The translations under genes were made by a program, and so were the position numbers. From Owenia fusiformis (taxonomy: Eukaryota; Annelida; Polychaeta; Sabellida; Oweniidae), in NCBI GenBank assembly GCA_903813345.2, contig CAIIXF020000008.1:38502867-38566866 (forward strand): 64,000 bases of DNA, written 5' to 3'. This document shows positions 36,101-48,100 of this stretch, piece by piece; the stretch's first letter is position 1; each line of letters opens with the position of its first letter. The notes under the pieces are model-generated. The model ran no database searches, was not told the DNA's origin, and was given only the letters and a program-made list of their open reading frames with translations.

Positions 36101-39100
36101 AAACCGCATGATTTTGAAATAATTTTTGGCCAGGGGAACCCATCGACCCCCCCCACCTAGCTACGGACCTGCCTGACAAGTAATGACTGTTACAGTCCCC
36201 AACTTTCTAAAGGTCATCCATTGTTATAGACATTTGGTGTTCTGCTTTAGGCATCTGTCACAAATTGGAGGAGGTTATTATGCCTTGTTTTCATTTTTTG
36301 TATCTTTTCATTAATGTATTTCTATTTCCCTTATGTAATTTTATAGGTAATATTACAAATTGTATTGCTGTACATTTAAATAAAGGTGGATTATTGAAGA
36401 CCTTGAATTTTCTCAATGACAAGCCATGACATTGAGCTTTCTTTATTACTGCTACATGTATTTGCCTGTTTAGCCATTAAGTATGATAGAATCAATTTTT
36501 TACTTACTTTTCCATTTAAAAAATCTCAAAGAATTAGTTTGAAATAAAGAAAATTTAAATAAAAATTCAAGAACATTCATGTTAATTTTACGTGTACCAT
36601 ATTTGTTTTCAGAGATGAGCATTACTTGCGGAAAAGTGGTCGAGACGCTGTGCAGTACTTAATATTTCAGCGCCATCTGTTGGTGTACACAGGAATCATC
36701 TGTATCTTGTCTATAGGTGTCATCCTTCCTATCAACTTCCAGGGCACCCTAGGTGAGTGAAAAATATGAAATGGGATATGACGTGTCCAAGGGTTGTGAA
36801 TAAATTGAAAAAGAATAGAATCAGCAAGGATTAAAGTAAACTGGCATGTAGTGAACAATCTAAATTGTATAAAAATGCAAGAGAACTAGACATTTCATTG
36901 AAATGAGAAGAATTAGCAAGGAATAAAGTGAATGGACATGAAGAAAACACTCTAAATATTTAGAAATTCAAGAAAATGTGAGAAAGTTCATTTAGAAAGT
37001 TTATTTTTATTATACCAGAAATATGATACATCCCTAATCATGAATAATCAGCTTTACCACCTGCATTTCCTGTCAATACATTAATGTTATAATTGGATGT
37101 AATCGAGAGGTTGTGGATTCGATTCCCACTGGTGGAGGGATTTTTTCTCATCACCCCTCAGCATAGGATTAGATCCCAATGCTTTAGATTAACATGTGAT
37201 ACTTGCTCTTAAATTTCCAATTCAAAAAAGACAGGACTTTGCAAGAAATTTGTGAACAGGTATGAGGGTCACATTCCAAATCCAATCTGAGAAAAAAATT
37301 CAAAAAAGAAGATGCTTTATACGAATTTTAGAGAGAAATAGTCGGAATGAGCATGACAATTTAAAAGACCCATTGGAGGTCACAAGGTTGATTAAGCTAC
37401 TCTTCAGTTGCTTCCCCATTGTGAATAAGAGCATCAGGAATGATATAGGCCTGTTGATATATTAATAAATGAACAATAGAATTTCTGACATATTATGTTG
37501 AGATTAATGAGGACTTATCAGCAATACTGTAGAATAATCACCCCTGTAATTTATTGGTCTGGACCATGGTTCAGTATATTGGATTAAAAATGGAATGAAT
37601 GAAAAGTAAGGGAAAAAGAAATATGGAATATGTGATTTCAAAAAAATTTAATGGTTTGAATGAGTTTGGAATATGGAACTCAATCCCCTTATGAGAACCC
37701 ACAATGATTTGCATTTGTTAATTGTGCCGCATCCCCACATCCTCAACTACCACCTCCACTTCCCACAAAAACTTGATTAAATATTGCAACAAACCACTTT
37801 AAATTGACACCAACATACATGAGGTTAATCAAGCACTTACATGTAACCACATGTAATTAATCCATGGAACCACATGTAATTAATCCATGGAACCACATGT
37901 AATTAATCCATTTAGTTATTGCATACAAGGTGATCCAGAGGTAAGGTTGCCATAGTGACCATGAAATGACCCAATCAAATAGTAGAAGTTTCCTTGAAGT
38001 AATGTATGAACTCTACAATGTCATGGGAACATCTGAACCAAATCTTAAGAAAATTGTTTCAGTAAAATTAACCGAAAAGGCATCTTTGATGTTACTTCTG
38101 GATCAGCCTGTATGACAGGAAATACACAAGCTTGCGGTAGTATAACAAGATTAGAATGTATAAAGAATTCATGATTATTGACAAAATCAACACAGTTTAA
38201 TCCTTAAGACTCACCATGCTGATTATTCTACAATTCCCTACATTGCAATAAATTATACATAACAGTGTATGATAGTGACACACTTAACAGAGGAAATTCT
38301 CATTTGGGAATCTACATTATTGATGGTCCTTTGATGAACTTTTTGGTAAAAATTACAGATGGCCACATTTTGAAATGTAAAATAGAGTGACAATGAGTAG
38401 AATTAGTGAAAAATTAATAGGCAATATGAGTTGTTCACACTCTAAATGGTATAGGAATGTTAAACAAATGAAAGGGTTCATTCAAATTTTAGAGAGAAAC
38501 AGAGTGGAATAAGCATGAGCAGACGAATGTTTTATATATTGAATGAATTAGACTAGAAATCCATTTTCAGATGAAGACCGACATTTTAAAGCTCAGTACA
38601 TCAACCTAATGCATAGAAAGCGTAAATAACACAACATATGAGCATGGAATCCTTGAATAAAATTTAAAATTGGCAAATTGGGCCTCTTTCTATGAACATT
38701 TATAATTTGTGTCTATATTCCAAAAATCAACTCAATGTCAAGCAATTGATACCACGCCATCTGAAATCTGAAAATTATCTCAATATCATGAAAAATAGGG
38801 ATTTTAATGTGACTAATATAATCATGTAATGGTACAATATGTCAATAAAAGTTATATATATAATCCATGTTGGCCATTTCTTTCAAAGGATATATGAACA
38901 ACGAGAGTTTTACATTGAGTTTAGAAAATCCCGAGGAGAACACTCTGACACTTAGCATCAGAACAATTGGTGCCCCGTGGGTCTCAATAAATTGATAAAT
39001 TGGTAAATCGCATGCCTTGGAGGACTATTATGCATTGAATCAATAGCACTATAGAATCCAATGTATTATTAATTATCCAGTAATACAATTAATATAGGAA

Positions 39101-42100
39101 ACAGTATTTCCCTGTATTAAGATAAATCTCACATCCTTGTCTCCCAGCTCTCCCCTCTTCCACCTTATTTCGCAAATGTTGAGGATTTAGAACATCAACA
39201 GAATGAGCTGTTCTTTATTTTGCTTTCAATTATGCGGGCAATTCGTCGTTTTAAAAAACACTTCTCTGTTGGTTATTGTAAATGTGATTACAATTTATTT
39301 GAGAAACTTTCATTCATAAGTTTATTTCGCTGGCTTTCCGTGATGAAACTTGTGACCATATATGGTTACCTTATTAACATATTGATATATATATAAACAA
39401 AGACAAACTGACGGTCAAGATGTGAGATAACGAATATTCTGGTTTGTTGTCCTCGTTTATTCTCGTATTTGTCCATGCCTCATCATGGTAACAATTAAAT
39501 ATTGAACAAATGGACTTGAAATAAAGAAAGTATGTTAGTTGACGAACAGTTATCAGTGATCACATTACTTTTATGCCACTGTAAGTATCGATTATGATAA
39601 AGCCGCTCGGATGAATTAGTGAACAGATCATAGGTCATTGTTAGCTCCTAAATAGGCAGATTTAACCGTTATTTTGGTCAGTGTTTGGCTTTGAAGCGAG
39701 AGGTGGCAGCTATAGGAATGCATGGTGGGTACTATTCATATTTAAATGAGTTTGCCATCAAATTGCAATCACCCGGTAGCCGCAATTTGCATTCCCGAAT
39801 ACAAGCTGAGACTCAACTCTACAATTAAATGTACATACAAGCACTGTTAGTTAATTATCTGATATTTTATAGTGGTCCCTTCGTGAAAGTATTTATTGTG
39901 TAAACAAATCATTTTTAAATGTAATTTCTATTTTCAGAGGGCAACACACAGACATTTGGTCACACTACTATTAGTAACATAAATAGCAAGTAAGTAATAT
40001 AAAAAGCAAGTAAGTAACATAAATAGCAAGTAAGTAACATAAATAGCAAGCAAGTAACATAAATAGCAAGTAAGTAACATAAATAGCAAGCAAGTAACAT
40101 AAATAGCAAGTAAGTAACATAAATAGCAAGTAAGTATCATAAATACCAAGTACAAATAATAAGTAACATTAAAAGCAAATAAGAAGAATAGCGAATACAT
40201 AATACAAAGTTCAAGACTCCAGCTTTCAGAATTTTTAGTTAAAAATGATTTTGACATTTATTCTTGATGAGAATTTGAGAAAGGAAATGATATATATTCT
40301 ATCAATTCTGACTCAGTCTCATATTAACATTGAAATTTGGACAATTTAATATTGACCTACTTTCTGGAAGCTATCTCTCAGAATTAGGTTAATATACCTC
40401 ATAGCAGGAAAAGCTGACACTTTTATAATCTTTTTCTCTATCACTTTAACAAGTTCAAAAGAAAAATATTGAACAGTAGTGTGGTAAATCTGTAATTGCA
40501 AAAATAGGAAAATGACCCAGATTTTGACCATGACCTTTTAACACTCAAAATTTACTTGACCTTTTAAAGTCTTCATTTGTTTTCACTTTATATTTTTTAA
40601 CTAAAAAGGTCTTCAAGGGTCAATTGTGTATTTACAGCTGGACCTCTTTTAACAGCAAATAATTCCTTAAATGTCAAATTACAAGTGCTAGTTAAAAAAG
40701 CATCATCTCAAATTCAGTGCTTGTTTTTATTTCAGCTCCCCGACACTTTGGGTACATGCTTTATTAGCGATTGTATTCCTTGTCATAGCCGTTTACTTTA
40801 TGCGGCATTTCTCCATCAATCTGCGCTACGAAGAGGATGATCAGGTCAGTGCTATATCTTTAATGATAATCCCATGAATCTTCTTGAGGGGGATTTGTGC
40901 CAAGATTTCCTCTCAATGTTTATTTGCCTGGCAGGGAACAATTTGGTTATGATACAGTATTACTATAATGTTCATCTTCAAACCAAGTATTTTGGTCGAG
41001 AGATGACAATTATTGTAATGTACAACTAATCCTTTACACAGTTTTGCAAGCTGTTGGGTGACCACAAGGTCATGACCTTGATGATGTCACAGAATTGGCA
41101 GGGAATTCTGGCAGCCAATCCTCTTTTGAATTTTCGAAGAACTCACAATGATATGTATCACAACGTGCGAATTGCTGTTCTGACGCATCAAATTGGTTCA
41201 TGCTTTTCATTCCTGAGCTCGCTGATAGATGTCTCACGCTATAAATATATACTATATGATGTCAAATATATATTATATGACGTCAAATATATATTATATG
41301 ATGTCAACTATATATTATATGACGTCAAATATATTATATGACGGGAATGACGTCATACTATATTTTCGTCCAGTGTATAATGAAATAGCGCACCTAGCGG
41401 ATAGCGCGTAGTTTAAGATTCTCGCCTGCTGTGTGTCCTAATTGTAATGCATTCTTCCCTATATCACAACCTTTAAGTGTGTGCCTCGATGTGAGAAACC
41501 TTTTTGATTTGATTTGATAAATAATTGAAAGATGAGCTGCTGGGCAACAGTAAGATTGATTTTAACTCAATTTCCAAAACAAGAATTGAAGAGAATTGTA
41601 ATCTGTTTCAGACTTCTAGATCACTGATGATCTCAGGGATTCCCAAAGACAAATGCTTCAAGAACCTCATGCAGCAACATTTCCAGTAAGTTGAAAATGA
41701 AGAACATTCACATTTTCAAAAGATCACTGAAAAACAAGGAACCCTTTTTTCTTGCAATTTTTAGCTCATGTGGTGATCCTATGGAATCACCCACTTATCT
41801 ATCTAGTTGTTTGTCTGTCAGTGATTTTTAAGCAAATCAAAATCAATATCCATTTATACCTGGGGTCCGTCTCGTTCATTAACACCATTAGATCTGGCTC
41901 CAACTTTTGCTATGTATTGGAGAATTCGGCTTTTGTTGTTATAATCATGCATATATAAGAAATAAAGCCAACATGCATCGTTATTTATCTGTGATGTGAA
42001 ATATGCTTTCCTTTTTGCCCATATGATAAAGTCTCCCAATTTGAGTCTATATAATGAAAGAAGCCTGGCTTACCAACCCTACCTCTTATTATGTTATGAT

Positions 42101-45100
42101 GGGCATGCTTTGAAATCAAAATAGAGAAAAATAGTGGGATCAGCAAGGAATAAAGTAATGAGACGTTTAGTACTTAGGCTAGACTATCCTGAGACTGACA
42201 GTAGTTACTTTTAATTGAACTCTTCATTTATCTAGTATTTCCAATTGGATTTATGTTATACTTCATCAGCATATAAGTAGATGTCTTGTTGATGTGTATG
42301 GTTCTTATTTTTAGGGAAGCATATCCAGAGGTGTCTGTACTTGACATACAGTTTGCTTATAATATTGGAACACTCATAAAACTAGATAAAAACAGGTATG
42401 GTTTATTACAAATATTGGGTAGGAAAGTTAAATTCATTGGACTGTCATGTGACCTTTGATATTAATGTTTTCATGCTTGTCCATCATGTCATATTTATTA
42501 TTGACAGGACAATTGTTACTAGTATTAGCAGTACATGTTATTAGCAGTACATGTATATGCTATTGGCAGTATATGCTATTGGCAGTAATGGTAAATGTTA
42601 TTGAGTGAACTTTACTAATTTCTCCAGTGTTTTATATATTCTGTATATTTTCTCTGTGTAATATCAGTTATTGTTTCATTTTATATATCAAAAAATTTTT
42701 GGGTGAAATTTTTTGGAACTATTTTTTTTAGGCAAAGAGCCTATGAAGGCAAGATCAACTCTGAGAACATTCATAAAGAGACAGGGGAGCGTCCTGAGAT
42801 GGTTCCTAAAATGTGTGGACAAGTCTGTTGTTGCTGTTCCCCATGTGGCTGTAGAAAGGTAAGGAGGAACAACATATGAATAATTCAATAACAGGTCACA
42901 AACATGAATAATACGGACCAAAATATTGAAATGGATTATCTGGTCGGAATGTGGCTGCCACATCTTTAATCAGTCTTATCAAAATTCCAGGAAAACAGCT
43001 TATCACTCAACTTGGCATTGGCAGATAAGTGCCATGACCTGATGAGATTTGGGGCAGCTGGGTAAATTACATGCAGCCATTTTGCTCTTAAAGTGTAATA
43101 TTTAACACTGTTTGTCTTTTTCCAGGTTGATGCCATAATGTACTACACTGATGAGGAAAATAAACTGCGGGAGCAGTGTGAACAAGAAAAGGTGAATGCT
43201 TTCCGAGACTCGCTGGGTATTGCCTTCGTCACATTTGATAATGACTTCATGGCGGCAAGGTAATGAATACTCATAATGATTAAATCCATATTTTTGAAAT
43301 TGTCAAAAGCAAACTATCGGCAAAATAGAAGTAACAAATTTTTAAAAAGCTGACATCGTAAGAAAATGTACATGAATCAAAAGAACATGCTGCCTTGACA
43401 ATAAAGATGAATGAATGATTAACAAACTATGTCATTACAGTGTAGATCATGTGATCATAGAGGATTCTAAAGGATAAATATAAATTCAAATGCAATTGAA
43501 TGTTACAGTGTACACCTCAACCTCATTTTATGTTATTTTAGAATCTACTGTCTAGTTGGTTTCAAAATGACATGAAAGGGGGCGCATGATTCATTATCCA
43601 CCACAACAACTTATCCCATTCATCTTCTCACATGAAGTTTGACAACAAAAATGGTTCATAACAAAGGATTTTTGAAGTGGTACCCAGACAACTCCTTTGT
43701 CACAATGCTTTTTATCAGAATACTTTGTAACAAAGCAATTAAACCTGCCTCGTGTAATGCCGATTAAATGAATTGTTTTATATAGGATCTTCTCAGATTT
43801 CAAGACATCGTGCAAAGGGGCACATAATCCACAACCATCAACAGTAAGCACAGAACTGGAGGCCCCTGGCTGGGAGGTGAAGTATGCCCCGGCACCTGAC
43901 AATATATTCTGGTAAGTTATAATCAGTTATATCACATACAAGGTGGAGTTACTTGGATGCAAGTAGGGGAGGGTGTGTGAGTGCGACTCAGTGTATGCCC
44001 CTGCACCTGACAATATATTCTGGTAAGTAATAATCAGTTATACGAGGGGTGATCAGGAATTTCTGGACCATTGGCTCTATTTTTGCCATTTTTTATCCTT
44101 TCTTCATGATTTTTTCACATAATATAACCCAAATATATAGGCTCACACCATGAAGATTTCATTGTTCTTTGACAACATTATTCTATTATTTTTGTTACCA
44201 TGGTAAGTTACAATCAGTTATATCACATATAAGGTGGAGTTACTTGGATGCGGGTAGGGGAGGGTGTGTGAGTGCGACTCAGTGAGGTCCGGATTCTTTA
44301 GTTTTTGTGTTGAGTGTGGGTTGAACATCATAAGTTTATATGTATTTTAAATGTATGTTTTAGGACCTTGTCACTTTACATATAGTTCAGTATTTACATA
44401 TATGTCAACACAAAACTTGGTTTTATTATACATGTATATTCACCCATATGTCGGAAAGACTGAATAAAATGAGAGTCAATAAAAGATATATGATATAATT
44501 AGCCACCATTTTGTGTGTCTTCACCTTTCTAGGTGTTGATATTTTGTCAGTTAATATTAATTTTTAGTAAATGACAATAACAGAGTTGAAGCAAATAAAA
44601 TTAGTGTAACAAATTGAAATAATCAAATATTTTTTATTTATTTTAGGGAAAATTTATCAACCAATAAGATCTTGTGGTGGACACGTGCAGTTATTGTGAA
44701 TTGCATTCTGGTTGTACTCCTCTTTTTTCTAACAACGCCATCTATTTTGATGAACTTGTTGGATCAATGGAATTATAAAAAAGCACTCAATGACCTTCAT
44801 GTAAGTAGGACGTTTGAGGTTTAATACTTTAATTGTGTCTGATTTTTCCCTGCCAAAATAAAGTAAGACGTTTCGTTGAGATGAAAATTTACCTTCTTGC
44901 TCAAATTGTAGAAACAAAAAAATAAATTGTTTAACTGCCATATGCTTTTGCCCTAGAACACGAATGCTTTATGAAAACATAGAGTCAATGTTACAATGAT
45001 TATTTTCAGACCTACGGCTCATCGCATTGGAGTTGTAAATGAACCCCCATAATTTGAATTAACAGGAATATATTATTTCCAGAATCCTATCTTGGTGGAA

Positions 45101-48100
45101 TTCATTCCAACAGTTATCATTGTCTTGCTGGCAAAAGCCATTCCTCTTCTAGTCTACTACTCTGACTTCTATCTTATTGGACACTACACCAGGTGTTTGA
45201 CAGTTCATCTTTTACATTTTTTCATATCTTTTCTTCATCATTTCTTCTACTTGGTGTTGGACAGTTAATTGTCCAGTGATCTCCGCAGAATTGAAAACTT
45301 GATTGGGTTGAAAATTTAGTTAATCATAAAACATTGGAATAATTGTACTTTTGGAGAATTATAAAAGAGAATATAATATTTAAAACATTGAAATTGGAAA
45401 ATTAGAATTTTGTATCCAGTTAAGAATACATTTTTGGGAGAGCACCATATTTTACCTTTTCTTAAATCACTTTTGTGTCTTGGTCATGTTTTGTAAAGCA
45501 AAAACATTATGGAAAGAGTGGAATTAGCAAGGAATAAAGTAAACAGGCATGTTGTTGACAATTTAAGTTAAAATACCAGTTTGTATATTTATGTATGGCA
45601 GTATGTTTTTCGTCAACATTTCTTTCCAAATCAATTTTTATGATCTAAGAAGGACTTAAACCATTTATCTTAGCATTTTCAGCATTTTTTTCACTTCTTG
45701 GCTTTCAATACCCAACACCTTCACCCTACCCCCTGCATTTTCTCATCTATATTTCCATTTGAATTAGTTGGCTTCCAGGATGATTCGTTTGAGGCCAATT
45801 TTCTAATGTTTTGCACTACAGCTACATAGCCCCCATCTTCAGAACGTAATCCTTAAAGCGAGCATACAGAACATACTTCACAATGTATGCTTTCGTTCCT
45901 AAAGGATTCTAAATTATTGATTATTTTGATAATTTCCTGCTTTTTGCCATGTATGGTTATAATTATTAATTATATTATTCACATAGTGCACTTTTATATA
46001 TTAAAATGCATTATTATTTTACAATGCATGCTTACAGAGTGCATTTATAGTGCAATTTCTCCCCACTGTGATACTATGGACATTCTCAGCTCTTCTACCA
46101 AATCTAGTCTACTATGCTGAGTATTATCTCATTGGCCATTGGACAAGGTAAGAGAACTGTGAAATAGACAACTCCCATGTTCGCTGATCTCAGAGAATAT
46201 GTATTTTGGCAATCTTTCACTACGTAAATAACCACTGATGATTTTACTATGCATGGAAATGTGAACATCTTTCTCAGTTCCAGTATCATTAGGTTTTGAC
46301 ATTTGAGTATGAAGATGTGACAAAAGATGTCGCCATTATTAAATCCCCTTTTTCAAGAATACAATTTTGTGCCAACAGTTTATAATTCAATATCAATATT
46401 ATTTCAATAAGACAAATGCATGTGTATCAGATAATTCAAATTTGAATCTCCTCATAATAGATGGCACTTATAACGATGACGCTAATGTTATAAATAGTAA
46501 ACAAAGGCACACATGTGTATTTGTATCAATATCCAGGAAATATGAATAAATCGAAATTGAAAAAAAACAAAACTTATAATGTTGTTGTCTTTCAGGAGCG
46601 GGGAGCACCACGCCGTTATGAGAAAAACATTCATATTTCTTCTACTCATGGTCATAGTGCTGCCCTCTTTAGGCCTGACTAGTGCCAAAGCTCTCCTAGA
46701 GTTCCTGGGTACTCAGGATGAAGGAGTGGTGAAATTTAGATGGCAGTAAGTATTTGTTCCATGAGAATACATGGGTAGGGCAAATCAGAAAATCAGAGGG
46801 GACCCGAATATGTATTTCCATATCAGTTTTGTAATTTAAACTATTGGCTTGTATGTAAATCACTTATGTGTAAATCCTTGTTTAAGCACATTCAGGGCAA
46901 GTTAGGTAATGATGTGGCCCTGAACATGCATGGTCATCTGTTGTAGGTGCATCTTTCTGCCTGACAATGGTGCATTCTTTGTGAATTACGTCATAACATC
47001 AGCATTTATTGGCAGCGGATTGGAGCTTATACGCTTCCCGGAACTGTTCATGTATGCACTGCGCCTCCTATTGGCCAAATCTGCAGCTGAACAGACTGCG
47101 GTCAGAAAGGTGATGCACAATTTTTAACTTGTAATTGTCTCATTCATCTAATTTAATTATCTTGATTAACATTTTTGCTTCATAATATGCCACTCTACTT
47201 TTGTTATATCACCACTAAAAGGTGGTGACATATTGTTATGGTCTCCGTTTTTTGTGGTGGTTGGGAATTTGGCGGTTGGTATCTGTAACAAATGTTGGTT
47301 ACATTTTGCATGTTAATACCTTGTCTCTATTTATTGTAAAAACATACTTTTTCTCATTTTCAGCATCTTGTGTGGGAGTTCCAGTTTGGCATCCAATATG
47401 CCTGGATGTTATGTATATTTGCTGTCATTGTAGTCTACAGTATACCATGCCCCCTAATTGTACCTTTTGGTGAGTACCATGCCCCCTAAGTGTACTTTTT
47501 GGTGAGTACCATGCCCCCTAATTGTACATTTTGGTGAGTACCATGCCCCCCTAAGTGTACCTTTTGGTGAGTACCATGCCCCCTAATTGTACCTTTTGGT
47601 GAGTACCATGGCCCCTAAGTGTACCTTTTGGTGAGTACCATGCCCCCTAATTGTACATTTTGGTGAGTACCATGCCCCCTAAGTGTACCTTTTGGTGAGT
47701 ACCATGCCCCCTAATTGTACCTTTTGGTGAGTACCATGCCCCGCTAATTGTACCTTTTGGTGAGTACCGTGCCCCCTAGTTGTACCTTTTGGTGAGTACC
47801 ATCCCCCTAATTCTACCATTTGGTGAGTACCATGCCCCCTAATTGTACCTTTTGGTGAGTCTCAAGTTTATTTCCATGTGACCAATATCAACCAATCAGA
47901 ATCCTTATAGCTTCTGTTTTAATAACCAAATTAAGTATGCCATATGTTTTATGTAAGTTTACTAAGAATTCACTTTAAAAGGCAGATATCTGACCCATAT
48001 ATGGACAGGACACAAATATACATTATAGACCTCACATGTTTATACATAGTGCAACTTACATTGTCATGCTAAACTAAAATGGCAAATATATAATTTTAAG

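Noticed and set aside
39934-40257. 107-aa minus-strand Leu/Tyr-rich membrane protein
   Set aside because: It is the reverse of the 20-bp donor array in TMEM63. No splice or promoter context.
39934-41411. Extra TMEM63 exons inside the arrays
   Set aside because: The spliced frame is complete without them, and no acceptor precedes the array units.
43594-43902. 102-aa minus-strand ORF
   Set aside because: Antisense shadow of the TMEM63 exon 43786-43911.
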